A stretch of DNA of 34,821 bases, taken from the NCBI GenBank assembly GCA_016204465.1, contig JACQKQ010000003.1, positions 1 through 34,821 on the forward strand, read 5' to 3'. The notes under the pieces are model-generated. The model searched no databases and was not told the origin of the DNA. It worked only from the letters and a program-made list of their open reading frames with translations. Each line of letters begins with the position of its first letter. Within the stretch, counting starts at the first letter, position 1. This DNA comes from Candidatus Levyibacteriota bacterium (GTDB lineage: Bacteria; Patescibacteriota; Microgenomatia; Levybacterales; UBA12049). Below, piece after piece: positions 22,389 through 31,629 of the stretch. The translations under genes and the position numbers were made by a program.

Positions 22389-22496
22389 ATTAAAAATTAA
22401 AGATCAAATATCAAAATGACAATGTAAAGATCAAAAATAAAGAACAATTTTTAATTTTTTATTTGTGTTTTTGCTTTTTAATGTTTGATTTTTGAT
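22389..22496 (-). repeat. AT-rich imperfect inverted repeat filling the avtA-ridA gap
   Basis: The plus-strand left arm begins ATTAAAAATTAAAGATCAAA and the right arm ends in TTTGATTTTTGATTT. The element spans exactly from the avtA stop to the ridA start. It belongs to the same family as 5156-5252. Confidence 0.6.
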
Positions 22497-23753
22497 TTAC
22501 TTGTTATATGCTTCATTAATCGTCTCGGCAATGATTTTCAATCCCGCCTTTACGTCTTCTTCACGTTGACTATACGTAATTCTAACACATTCATCCCTGT
22601 GCTTCCACTTTCCACGAAACCCTGGATAAAAATAGTTTCCCGGTACGACAAGCACCTTACGTTTTTTTAACCGTTCATACAATTCCATAGACTTAATTGG
22701 TAAATCTTTTAACCAAAGCCACAAAAAGAGAGCACCCTCACTCTTATGGATGTAGTATGGATTTGACTGATTCATGTGTTTTTGGAGATATGCAATCGCC
22801 TCATTTGATTTACGCTGATAAAACGGTTTAATAACTGTTTGGCTTAGTTTTGTTATTTCGCCACTTTGCAAAAGCGGGGTTACAATATGCTGGCCAATGG
22901 TTGTCGCTGTGAGATTCACTATTGCATTGATGCTTGTTAAATGTTTGATAATTTCTTCTTTGGCAATAACAATAGATGTTCGAACACTTGGCAAGCCAAG
23001 TTTGGACAGACTTACTACATAAATAATGTTATCATCAAGAATCGGATTCGTCTTGGTGAAAATAATGCCAGGAAATGGTGCGCCGTAGGCGTTATCAATC
23101 ATAAGTGGGATTTTGTGCTTCTTCGCAAGATCTAAAAGTTTATGTACCTCCTCATCTGTTACGACGTTACCTGTTGGGTTTGTTGGCCTTGAAACGCAAA
23201 TTGCCGCAATATCCTTTGTAATTTTTAGACTTTCAAAATCAATGAAATATTTAAACGTATGCTCATCAATAATTTTTATGATTGGCTTATTCGCAGTAAA
23301 AATATCATCAGTAATTCCCTGGTCTGCATAACCTATATATTCGGGGACTAACGGAAAGAGTATTTTTTTTGATGATCCATCTGAAAATTTGCCCGCGAGC
23401 ATGTTAAACAAGAAGAAAAACGTTGTTTGTCCGCCAGTGAGCGCGCAGACGTTTTTGGTGGTAATATTCCAGCCATAGGTTTTTTTAAAAAAAGCAACAA
23501 CGGCATGAATAAAATCGATGTCTCCTTGAGAGGTCGTGTAATTCCCAACCATTCTTTCGAATTCGTCTTTGTTGTCAAGGATTTCTTGCATGCGCTTTCG
23601 GAAGAGTTCTTCCATTTGAGTAATATGCGCAGGGTTACCGCCGCCAAGCATGTACATTTTTTCCTTGCCGGACATTGCTTTACCAAGGTCGTCCATGAGC
23701 TGCAGAATGCCGGTTTTTGAGGTTAACTTTTCGCCAAACTGTGATAATTCCAT
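22497..23753 (-). CDS. avtA: Valine-pyruvate aminotransferase
   Basis: 418 residues from ATG 23753. Fold I PLP aminotransferase that would exchange amino groups between valine and alanine/pyruvate. It tracks the AvtA family closely: FGEKLTSKTGILQLMDDLG, MLGGGNPAHI, FPLVPEYIGYADQGI, CVSRPTNPTGNV, IDNAYGAPFPGI, the PLP lysine in SLSKLGLPS, and GALFLWLWLKDLP. An upstream TTG six codons earlier is possible but less likely. Best known from gammaproteobacteria. One of three aminotransferases in this operon. Confidence 0.93.
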   Translation of the reverse strand: MELSQFGEKLTSKTGILQLMDDLGKAMSGKEKMYMLGGGNPAHITQMEELFRKRMQEILDNKDEFERMVGNYTTSQGDIDFIHAVVAFFKKTYGWNITTKNVCALTGGQTTFFFLFNMLAGKFSDGSSKKILFPLVPEYIGYADQGITDDIFTANKPIIKIIDEHTFKYFIDFESLKITKDIAAICVSRPTNPTGNVVTDEEVHKLLDLAKKHKIPLMIDNAYGAPFPGIIFTKTNPILDDNIIYVVSLSKLGLPSVRTSIVIAKEEIIKHLTSINAIVNLTATTIGQHIVTPLLQSGEITKLSQTVIKPFYQRKSNEAIAYLQKHMNQSNPYYIHKSEGALFLWLWLKDLPIKSMELYERLKKRKVLVVPGNYFYPGFRGKWKHRDECVRITYSQREEDVKAGLKIIAETINEAYNK

Positions 23754-23770
23754 AATTTTACCGGATCGCA

Positions 23771-23802
23771 AAGCTATTCCGATCCCTTATCGGAATTAGC
23801 TC
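23771..23802. repeat. Inverted repeat between ilvD and avtA
   Basis: ATTCCGAT CCCTT ATCGGAAT, a perfect 8-bp stem that extends with one bulge to AGCT on both sides. It covers the ilvD stop region and lies about 20 nt before the avtA ATG. No T-run, so more likely an RNA processing or stability hairpin than a terminator. Confidence 0.6.
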
Positions 23803-25541
23803 GTGACTGCGCCTTTGGAGGCGCTGCTAACTAATTGCGCGTATTTTGCCAGCACGCCACGCTTGTATTTGAGCGCGGGTGCTTTCCATCGAGATTTTCT
23901 TTTCTGCAAAGCAGAATCCGAAATTTTGAGGTCTAACGTTTTTGTGTTCAAATTGATACTGATCATGTCTCCTTCCTCAACCAGCGCAATTGGGCCGCCG
24001 ACTTGGGCTTCTGGCGTAATATGCGCAATCATAATGCCGTGCGTACCACCAGAAAATCTGCCATCGGTAATAAGCGCAACGTCTCTTCCTAACCCCGCTC
24101 CCATAAGTGCTGCAGATGGAGAAAGCATTTCCCGCATGCCTGGACCGCCTTTTGGCCCCTCAAAGCGAATTACTATAACATCATTTTTTTGAATTCTGCT
24201 TTGCAGAATCGCATTTAGCGCGTCTTCTTCGCACTCAAAAACACGAGCCGGCCCATGAAACTCGCGCATTTCTTTTCCCGAAAGCTTCATCACAGCTCCT
24301 TCAGGCGCAAGACTGCCTCGTAAGACGACAATGTGGTGCTCTGGCGGAGCTAAAGGCTTTTCGAGACTAGCGATAACTTTTTGATTTTTTAGCAACTTTG
24401 GAGTTGATTTGAGGTTTTCCGCAACAGTTTTTCCTGTCACGGTTAAACAATCACCATGAATAAGGCCAGCATCGAGTAACATTTTCATAACGATTGGTAC
24501 ACCGCCAATGTTGTTGAGGTCGTTCATCACATACTCGCCAGATGGTTTGAAATTGCCAAGAAGCGGAACTCTTTTCGCAATCCTATTGAAGTCATCTATT
24601 GTCAGATCAATCTCTGCTTCGTGAGCTAAAGAAAGAAGATGAAGCACTGCATTCGTTGATCCGCCAAGTGCTTGGACAACAGTAATTGCGTTCTCAAACG
24701 CTTTTTTGGTCATAATATCGCGCGCCCGAATGCTTTTCTCAAGAAGATTAAACAATGCTTTCACTGAATCTTCACAATCTTTTCGTTTTTCTTTAGAAAT
24801 CTGATTTTTTTTGTCAACTGCCGGGTGTGACGCACTTCCTGGTAGGCTCATACCTAATGCTTCGATTGCTGATGCCATTGTGTTTGCTGTGTACATACCG
24901 CCGCATGCGCCGTTTCCCGGGCACGATTTGCATTCAATCTCATGGAAATCCTTCTCGCTTATTTTTCCAGCACTATACGCACCAACCGCCTCAAATGTAC
25001 TCACAATAGTTAAGTCCTTTCCTTTATAGTGACCCGGTAATATGCTTCCGCCGTAGAGAGTGAGTCCAATGCTATTGTTCCGAGCTAAAGGAATTAAAGC
25101 TGCTGGGATTGTTTTGTCGCAACCTGCGAGCGTAAGTGCACAGTCGGCTGCATAAGCTTCGTGCATCATTTCAATGCAATCAGCAATAAGCTCGCGGGAA
25201 ACAAGCGAATACTTCATGCCTTCCATGCCCATTGTTTCACCGTCTGTAACGACCGGAGTCCCAAAAATTATTGATTTCCCCCCTACCTTTTCTACCTCTT
25301 CTACTACAATTTTACCTAAAGCATCTATGTGTTTATTGCAGGGAGTAATGTTTGTATAGGGACACGCGACAGTAACAAGGGGTTTTTCAAAATCTTTGTC
25401 GGTAAAACCAACGGCGCGCATCATGGCTCGTGCCGGCGATCGTTTTATCCACTCGTTGGTGCCAGGCTTTCCAGTCAGTAGGTAACTTCGCTTCTTTAAT
25501 CCGCTTTCTTGGCAAGAACAATCCTCGCAACCGTTTTTCAT
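23796..25541 (-). CDS. ilvD: Dihydroxy-acid dehydratase
   Basis: 581 residues. This iron-sulfur enzyme would dehydrate the dihydroxy acids of the valine/isoleucine pathway. Cluster and active-site segments: [40 protein letters not shown], and [11 protein letters not shown]. Unusual is a short N-terminal leader with three extra cysteines (C5, C8, C10 in [13 protein letters not shown]) before the conserved core. The start overlaps the leuA stop (ATGA). Confidence 0.96.
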   Translation of the reverse strand: MKNGCEDCSCQESGLKKRSYLLTGKPGTNEWIKRSPARAMMRAVGFTDKDFEKPLVTVACPYTNITPCNKHIDALGKIVVEEVEKVGGKSIIFGTPVVTDGETMGMEGMKYSLVSRELIADCIEMMHEAYAADCALTLAGCDKTIPAALIPLARNNSIGLTLYGGSILPGHYKGKDLTIVSTFEAVGAYSAGKISEKDFHEIECKSCPGNGACGGMYTANTMASAIEALGMSLPGSASHPAVDKKNQISKEKRKDCEDSVKALFNLLEKSIRARDIMTKKAFENAITVVQALGGSTNAVLHLLSLAHEAEIDLTIDDFNRIAKRVPLLGNFKPSGEYVMNDLNNIGGVPIVMKMLLDAGLIHGDCLTVTGKTVAENLKSTPKLLKNQKVIASLEKPLAPPEHHIVVLRGSLAPEGAVMKLSGKEMREFHGPARVFECEEDALNAILQSRIQKNDVIVIRFEGPKGGPGMREMLSPSAALMGAGLGRDVALITDGRFSGGTHGIMIAHITPEAQVGGPIALVEEGDMISINLNTKTLDLKISDSALQKRKSRWKAPALKYKRGVLAKYAQLVSSASKGAVTS

Positions 25542-27028
25542 ATTATTTTTTGTAAACCATCAAGGTACGCTTTTACCGATGCAACAACAATGTCCGTGTC
25601 TGCACCAAAGCCGTAGTATGTATCGCCCTTGTAAGCAAGCTGGATGTGCACCTTGCCCATATCGTCGCTGCCCTTGGTAATTGCTTGAACTAAAAATTCT
25701 TCAAGTGAAACAGGTTTTTTAATAATCTTATTAATTGCGTTAAATGCAGAGTCAACAGGCCCGTTGCCTACAGCAGATGCAATTTCCTCTTTGCCTTTAA
25801 CCCACAATTTCACTGTTGCCATTGGTTTTAGCGGCATTCCGCAAACAACTTCCAGAAGCTCAAGTTTAATATTCCGATCAGTTGCCTTTTCGCCCATAAG
25901 AAGCCTTAGATCTTCGTCATTAATTTCTCTTTTTTTGTCTGCAAGATCTAGGAATTGCTGATAAACTTCATTAAGCTGTGGTTTGGCGAGCTTGTAGCCA
26001 AGCTTCTCTAGTTTATGTTTGAGTGCTGCCCTGCCAGATCTTGCAGTAAGAATAATTGAGGAATTAGCTATGCCTATGTCCTTGGGGTCTATTATTTCAT
26101 AGTTAGCCCGCTTTTTTAGCACTCCGTCCTGGTGAATGCCAGATGAGTGCGCAAAGGCGTTTCTGCCAACAATTGCTTTGTTGGGCTGGACCGGCATACG
26201 CATGAGTCGCGAAACTAATCTACTTGCCTCAACAATTTTTTTTGTTTGTATGTTTGTATCTGCATCAATATCCTTGTGTGTCCGCATTGTCATGACAACC
26301 TCTTCCAAAGACGTGTTGCCTGCTCGCTCGCCAATGCCGTTAATAGTCACTTCTACTTGCCTTGCCCCGTTTATAATACCAGACAAAGAGTTTGCTGTTG
26401 CCATGCCCAAGTCATTGTGGCAGTGGACAGAAATAATCGCCTTATCAATGTTTTTAACATGGTTAACCAAATACTTAATTTTCGAACCAAACTCCCACGG
26501 CAAACAGTAGCCGGTGGTATCAGGAATGTTCACCACTGTTGCGCCTGCAGCAATCGCAGCCTCAACCATTTTTGCCAAAAACGCGTTGTCTGCGCGTCCT
26601 GCGTCTTCTGCATAAAACTCAATATCCTCTACAAATTTTTTGGCGTACTTTACTGCTTCAACCCCTTGTTCTAAAACTTTTTCTCTGGTTGAGTTAAATT
26701 TAAATTTTATATGCACGTCAGAGCTGCCAATGCCGGTGTGTATGCGTTTTCGTTTTGCAAACTTTAAGGATTCTGCTGCTGCGTCAATGTCTTCTTTCCT
26801 AGCCCTTGTGAGCGCGCAGATAATTGGTTCGGAAATCACTTTGGAGATTTCAACAACCGACTTAAAATCACCAGGTGACGAAATAGGAAATCCTGCCTCA
26901 ATCACATCAACCTTGAGATTTTCAAGCATCGCTGCGATTTCGATTTTTTCAACTGTGTTTAACTGGCAGCCCGGTACCTGCTCGCCGTCCCGAAGTGTTG
27001 TGTCAAAAACAAATACTCTATTTTTCAT
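25538..27028 (-). CDS. leuA: 2-Isopropylmalate synthase
   Basis: 496 residues from ATG 27028. It would condense acetyl-CoA with 2-oxoisovalerate, committing carbon to leucine. The chain opens [28 protein letters not shown] and [14 protein letters not shown] give the metal ligands; the C-terminal domain (about 390-496) is the leucine-sensing LeuA regulatory domain. A longer reading from 27094 was rejected: it overlaps ilvC by 77 nt and the extra residues have no family match. With the chosen start the overlap is 11 nt. Confidence 0.95.
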   Translation of the reverse strand: MKNRVFVFDTTLRDGEQVPGCQLNTVEKIEIAAMLENLKVDVIEAGFPISSPGDFKSVVEISKVISEPIICALTRARKEDIDAAAESLKFAKRKRIHTGIGSSDVHIKFKFNSTREKVLEQGVEAVKYAKKFVEDIEFYAEDAGRADNAFLAKMVEAAIAAGATVVNIPDTTGYCLPWEFGSKIKYLVNHVKNIDKAIISVHCHNDLGMATANSLSGIINGARQVEVTINGIGERAGNTSLEEVVMTMRTHKDIDADTNIQTKKIVEASRLVSRLMRMPVQPNKAIVGRNAFAHSSGIHQDGVLKKRANYEIIDPKDIGIANSSIILTARSGRAALKHKLEKLGYKLAKPQLNEVYQQFLDLADKKREINDEDLRLLMGEKATDRNIKLELLEVVCGMPLKPMATVKLWVKGKEEIASAVGNGPVDSAFNAINKIIKKPVSLEEFLVQAITKGSDDMGKVHIQLAYKGDTYYGFGADTDIVVASVKAYLDGLQKII

Positions 27029-28103
27029 GTTTTGCAGCTTGAGGACGAAGCGAGGTACCAGACGGCACCTGGCGAAGCTCTCGGACTTTAGCACCCGCCC
27101 TCCACATTTCTGAATTTTTCATTTCATCCAGTTCTTTCCGAAGTTTTTTTTTATAATCTGGCCGGCTATTTGCCGCAATAACAACTTTTGCTTCATGTCC
27201 GCTTTTTACTTTTTCATATAATTCTTTAAACACGGGCTCAACGGCAATTCTAAATTTATGCCGCCAATCAAGCGCACCTCTTTGGGCTGTTGTCGAGCAG
27301 TTTTCAAACATCCAATCCATGCCGTGCTCGGAAATAAGGGGGATAAGGCTTTGCGTTGCTTCTTCAACTGTTTCATTAAAAGCCTCAGAGGGACTGTGGC
27401 CTTTTTTTCGAAGCAAATTGTACTGCGCTTCCATAATGCCGGCCATTGCTCCCATTAAAACGCCACGTTCGCCTGTTAAGTCAGAATACACCTCTTTTTC
27501 AAACGAAGTCTTAAATAAATACCCAGACCCAATACCAATTCCCATAGCCAGGACTCGATTTTTTGCTTTCTTTGTATAGTCCTGAAAAATAGCAAAACTG
27601 CTATTGATGCCGCGGCCCTCAAGAAATATCTTTCGAACTGTCCTTCCCGACCCTTTTGGCGCAACTAAAATGACGTCAACGTTTTTTGGCGGCACAAGAC
27701 CTGTATGCTTTTTATAAGTAATGCCAAAGCCGTGGGAGAAAAAGAGTGCTTTACCGTGGGTTAAGTGTTTTTTAACAAGCGGCCATGCCTGAATTTGTCC
27801 AGCATCAGACAAAAGATATCCAATCACTGTCCCTCGTTTTGCAGCTTCCTCTATTTCAAACAATGTCTCTCCTTCTTTCCAGCCGTCTTTTTTTGCTTTG
27901 TCAAACGAGGAGGTGTTTTTTCGCTGGCCGACAATAACGGTAAAGCCGTTATCGGAAAGATTAAGCGCTTGCGCCGGGCCCTGCACTCCGTAGCCAATAA
28001 TCGCAATAGTTTCCTTTGCAAGCACTTTCTTAGCTTTGCTCAACGGAAACTCTTTTCGAGTTACTACTTCTTCGATAACACCGCCAAAATCCATTTTTGC
28101 CAT
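27018..28103 (-). CDS. ilvC: Ketol-acid reductoisomerase
   Basis: 361 residues, class I. It would isomerise and reduce acetolactate / acetohydroxybutyrate with NAD(P)[16 protein letters not shown] is the nucleotide loop, followed by [30 protein letters not shown] and [11 protein letters not shown] are conserved, as is the C-terminal knotted domain with [13 protein letters not shown]. Slightly longer than the 330-residue norm because of a charged tail. Confidence 0.95.
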   Translation of the reverse strand: MAKMDFGGVIEEVVTRKEFPLSKAKKVLAKETIAIIGYGVQGPAQALNLSDNGFTVIVGQRKNTSSFDKAKKDGWKEGETLFEIEEAAKRGTVIGYLLSDAGQIQAWPLVKKHLTHGKALFFSHGFGITYKKHTGLVPPKNVDVILVAPKGSGRTVRKIFLEGRGINSSFAIFQDYTKKAKNRVLAMGIGIGSGYLFKTSFEKEVYSDLTGERGVLMGAMAGIMEAQYNLLRKKGHSPSEAFNETVEEATQSLIPLISEHGMDWMFENCSTTAQRGALDWRHKFRIAVEPVFKELYEKVKSGHEAKVVIAANSRPDYKKKLRKELDEMKNSEMWRAGAKVRELRQVPSGTSLRPQAAKHEK

Positions 28104-28196
28104 ATTTTATGAATTAGGAATTATGAATTAGGAATAATGGCTAAAAATAACAAATGGTTTTTCCATAATTCACTATTCCTGATTCCTAATTCGTTT
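28104..28196 (-). repeat. Inverted repeat with 30-nt arms between the ilvN fusion gene and ilvC
   Basis: Left arm 28111-28140 and right arm 28163-28192 are imperfect inverted copies separated by 22 nt. Each arm reiterates GAATTAGGAAT / GAATTATG-type words. The element occupies the gap from the stop of the fusion gene to just before the ilvC start. Confidence 0.7.
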
Positions 28197-29882
28197 TCAA
28201 AGATTTCTGTTTATATACCCGACAAACCGACGTAAGCCTTCGCGTAACATATCTTCGTCTCCCCCAAAAGAAATGCGTACGTGGTTTTCTCCACCTTTGC
28301 CAAACGGCGTACCCGGTACCACTGCGACATCTGCTTTTTTCAGCAGTTTTTCGGCAAGAGCGACGTCGTCAACTGTTTTGACAAACTTTGGAAAAATATA
28401 GTACGCGCCTTCTGGCACAGTATACGACAGTTTGTTTGTCTTGGCAAGCTCTTCAATAACTATTGCCCTTCGTTTCAGAAACCCTTGCTTATACTTCTCA
28501 ATAACGTTTTGCGGTCCTTTTAGCGCTGCTAGCGCTGCGTACTGTGACACTACTGTTGGGCATGTTACCAGCGAATCGTGGATTTTCATAATGTGCTCTA
28601 TGAGCTGTTTTTTCGCCGCAATGTAGCCTATACGCCAGCCGGTCATTGCGTATGACTTAGAAAAGCCAAAAACCGAAATAACCCTATCTGCAGCTTCTTT
28701 AAAACTCCCGATACTTATGTGTTTTCCAGCGTAAACAAAATGTTCGTACATTTCGTCTGTAATAATGTAAAGATTATATTTCTTGGCAATGCGGGCGATT
28801 GCCTTAAGCTCTTCTTTTTTGTACACCTTGCCGGTTGGGTTGCACGGATTGCACAGTAGAATTGCTTTTGTATGCGGGGTTATTGCTTGTTCAAGCCGCG
28901 TTGAGTCAAGTTTCCATCCGCTTTTTGTTTCAACAAGCGGCACGAAAATCGGTTTACCGCCATGGGTTGCAATGGTAATCTGCGTTATATGTGATGCGTA
29001 GTCAGGAGTAAGGACGATTATTTCATCTTCAACGTTTAAGAGGCTCATAAAAATTGCCATCAGCGCTTCTATACCGCCATGCGTGACGATAATTTCATCA
29101 GGTGTTACATAAATACCATTTTCTTTTTTGAGTTTTTCCGAAATCGCAACGCGCAGCTCGTCAATACCTTGGCCCTTACTGTATTTGTCAACTATATGAG
29201 TATCAATCGCCCGTTTTGCCGCTTTTTGAATATGCTCTGCGGTGAAAAACGACGGAATACCCTGCGCCAGGGGAATCGTTCCTTTTTGCGCTTGTGCCAT
29301 GAGTTCTAGTTTTTTAATACTTGATATTTCGATTGCTTCGGTAGTTCGTGACATGTGGCGAAGCTCTCTACTCACTGCTCCAATTCGGTGCGGCTTGCCT
29401 TTTTCAAGGGCAATTCTTCCGGACCGAACGATTTCCTTAATGCCGAAAGGCTCCAAAACAGACTGAAGGAAGGCAATATCTTGCTCCGAACCGGTTTTTT
29501 GTATTGTAACCGCACCGCCTTCATGATAAACAATATTCGCCTGGAACTGGTAGAGAAGATCTTCAATTTTTTTAAGCATGTCAGCGTTTTTAACACCAAC
29601 CTTAATGAGTGCAATTTCCTTGTAGAATAGCTCATTATCGCTATGTACGTGTACCTCAAAAACCTCAACAATTCGCTTTAACTGGTTTGCTATTTTTCTT
29701 ACAAGGCTTGGGTCTTCTTTCACAACAATGGTAAAACGGGATTTTGCTTTTGCTTTAATTTCAGATACGGTTAAACTCTCGATGTTAATTTTTCGGCGCA
29801 AGAAGAGGTTGGCGATGCGATAAAGCACCCCCGGTTTGTTCTCTGTTAATACTATAATGGTTGATAGCGTTTGTATGTTCAT
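28197..29882 (-). CDS. Acetolactate synthase small subunit fused to a class I aminotransferase
   Basis: 561 residues in a single frame. Residues 1-155 are a complete IlvN/IlvH-type regulatory subunit: ACT domain (VLTENKPGVLYRIANLFLRRKINIESLTV) and the C-terminal domain with ALIKV and GIKEIVRSGRIALEKG. From about residue 175 to the end is a fold I PLP aminotransferase: QGIPSF, KYSKGQGIDELR, NPCNPTGKV at 345-353, ITDEMYEHFVY, and the PLP lysine K409 in FSKSYAMTGWR. The regulatory part should bind IlvB and sense valine or another end product; the enzyme part may transaminate the pathway keto acids or an aromatic/aspartate-type substrate. The ATG overlaps the ilvB stop by one base (TAATG). I know of no such fusion. 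Confidence 0.93.
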   Translation of the reverse strand: MNIQTLSTIIVLTENKPGVLYRIANLFLRRKINIESLTVSEIKAKAKSRFTIVVKEDPSLVRKIANQLKRIVEVFEVHVHSDNELFYKEIALIKVGVKNADMLKKIEDLLYQFQANIVYHEGGAVTIQKTGSEQDIAFLQSVLEPFGIKEIVRSGRIALEKGKPHRIGAVSRELRHMSRTTEAIEISSIKKLELMAQAQKGTIPLAQGIPSFFTAEHIQKAAKRAIDTHIVDKYSKGQGIDELRVAISEKLKKENGIYVTPDEIIVTHGGIEALMAIFMSLLNVEDEIIVLTPDYASHITQITIATHGGKPIFVPLVETKSGWKLDSTRLEQAITPHTKAILLCNPCNPTGKVYKKEELKAIARIAKKYNLYIITDEMYEHFVYAGKHISIGSFKEAADRVISVFGFSKSYAMTGWRIGYIAAKKQLIEHIMKIHDSLVTCPTVVSQYAALAALKGPQNVIEKYKQGFLKRRAIVIEELAKTNKLSYTVPEGAYYIFPKFVKTVDDVALAEKLLKKADVAVVPGTPFGKGGENHVRISFGGDEDMLREGLRRFVGYINRNL

Positions 29883-31561
29883 TATTCTAAAACAATTTCG
29901 TCGCACGCTGCACCGCTTGGCACCATGGGAAACACGTTTCCTTCTTTCTCAACTTTAACTTCTAAAAAGTACGGACCAAGGGCTTTAAGCATCTTGTCAA
30001 GAGCATCTGAAAGCTCCGAATACTTTTCAACCCGATGCGCATCAATAAAAAAACCTTTTGCGACTTGGACAAAGTCAGGATTAACAAGGTCTACAAACGA
30101 GTAGCGCTTTTCAAAAAATAATTGCTGCCATTGTCTAACCATGCCTAGGAAGTTATTGTTGAGTACCATTATCTTAATCGGCAGTTCTTCTTGGTGTATT
30201 GTTGCAAGCTCCTGCAGGGTCATTTGAAACGACCCGTCTCCAATCACGGCAATAACCTCTCGTCTAGGATTAGCTATTTTTGCACCAATGCTTGCCGGCA
30301 AGGCATAACCCATTGTTCCAAGTCCGCCTGAAGTAATAAAACTTCGAGGCTTTTGGAAATCGTAGTATCGGGCAGCAATCATCTGGTGCTGGCCAACGTC
30401 CGCAACAATTACAGCGTCTCCTTTTGTTTTGTCGGAAAGCAAATGGATTACTTGCGCCATTTTGATTTTGTCGCTTTCGCTTTTTAGCTCTTTTGTGGTT
30501 ACTTTTTCGTATTCAATATCGTCGAAGTGCCTAAACTCCTTTACCCACATCGCGTGATTATTCTTCTTTATGAGTGGAATAAGCTGCATTAACGCATCTT
30601 TGGCATCGGCTCGGATTGCAACAAGCACGTCGATAATCTTACCTAATTCTGCTTCGTCAATATCAATATGGATGATATTTGCATCTTTTGCGTAGTCCGA
30701 AACTCTTCCCGTTACCCTGTCGTCAAACCGCATGCCGATTGCCAAAATGACGTCTGCTTTGTTTGTAAGCACGTTAGCTCCGTAGCGGCCGTGCATGCCT
30801 AAAAGGCCAACGTATAGTGGGTGGTTGCTTGGAAACGAAGAGAGCCCATGTATGGTTGTAGCAACAGGAAATCCGCCTTTAAGAGCTAGTTCTAAAACTT
30901 CTTTTTCTGCGTTGGCAACTTGTACGCCATGCCCGACAAGGATAAATGGCCGCTTTGCGTTGTTGAGTAAATCTGCCGCCTGCTTTAGCAGTTTTTTATT
31001 GATAGGAGCTCTTTTTGGTGTTGTAGGACTTTGCATGCCCAAAAAAAAATCACATTGTTCAATCTGCGCGTTTTTTGTAATGTCAATAACAACCGGTCCT
31101 GGACGGCCTGATTTAGCAATATTGAATGCCTTATTTACAATCTCTGCTACTTCCTGGGGCTTAGTAATTTGATAACTCCATTTCGTAATTGGCGTTGTTA
31201 TACCGATTACGTCGGTTTCTTGGAACGCATCTGTGCCGACAAGGTGGGCAGCGACTTGTCCGGTAATGCAGACAATGGGCACAGAATCCATCATGGCATC
31301 GGCAATACCTGTCACTAGGTTTGTTGCGCCAGGACCTGAAGTTGCTATGCACACACCAGGCTTACCTGCGATTCGCGCGTACCCTTCGGCTGCATGCGCT
31401 GCCCCTTGTTCGTGTCTCACTAAAACATGACGTAGTTTGTTTTTGTAGTGGTACAGGGCGTCATAGGCTGGCATAATAGCACCGCCAGGGTAGCCAAAGA
31501 TGGTTTCAACACCTTCTGCAATTAATGATCGCATGAGAATTTCTGCGCCTGATAACTTCAT
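29882..31561 (-). CDS. ilvB: Acetolactate synthase, large catalytic subunit
   Basis: 559 residues. This thiamine diphosphate enzyme would condense pyruvate with pyruvate or 2-oxobutanoate. GYPGGAIMPAYDAL, the catalytic Glu in VRHEQGAAHAAEGYAR, SGPGATNLVTGIADAMMDSVP, and the ThDP motif GDGSFQMTLQELATIHQEELP are all present, with NNNFLGMVRQWQ of true AHAS enzymes. The regulatory subunit is the next gene, fused to an aminotransferase. Confidence 0.97.
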   Translation of the reverse strand: MKLSGAEILMRSLIAEGVETIFGYPGGAIMPAYDALYHYKNKLRHVLVRHEQGAAHAAEGYARIAGKPGVCIATSGPGATNLVTGIADAMMDSVPIVCITGQVAAHLVGTDAFQETDVIGITTPITKWSYQITKPQEVAEIVNKAFNIAKSGRPGPVVIDITKNAQIEQCDFFLGMQSPTTPKRAPINKKLLKQAADLLNNAKRPFILVGHGVQVANAEKEVLELALKGGFPVATTIHGLSSFPSNHPLYVGLLGMHGRYGANVLTNKADVILAIGMRFDDRVTGRVSDYAKDANIIHIDIDEAELGKIIDVLVAIRADAKDALMQLIPLIKKNNHAMWVKEFRHFDDIEYEKVTTKELKSESDKIKMAQVIHLLSDKTKGDAVIVADVGQHQMIAARYYDFQKPRSFITSGGLGTMGYALPASIGAKIANPRREVIAVIGDGSFQMTLQELATIHQEELPIKIMVLNNNFLGMVRQWQQLFFEKRYSFVDLVNPDFVQVAKGFFIDAHRVEKYSELSDALDKMLKALGPYFLEVKVEKEGNVFPMVPSGAACDEIVLE

Positions 31562-31629
31562 AATTCAACGATTGTTACATTGTTGCATTGTTCTATTGTT
31601 AACAATTGAGCAATAGAGCAATCGAACAA
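31562..31629 (-). repeat. 8-bp-period inverted repeat between ilvE and ilvB
   Basis: The plus strand reads as 8-mers: GATTGTTA, CATTGTTG, CATTGTTC, TATTGTTA, then ACAATTGA, GCAATAGA, GCAATCGA, ACAATTAT. The first four and last four are inverted counterparts around the centre TTGTTAACAA. The element starts next to the ilvB ATG and reaches the ilvE stop codon. Confidence 0.75.

Noticed and set aside
27029-27094. Extra N-terminal 22 residues of leuA
   Set aside because: They would overlap ilvC by 77 nt and precede the conserved [10 protein letters not shown] start without family support.
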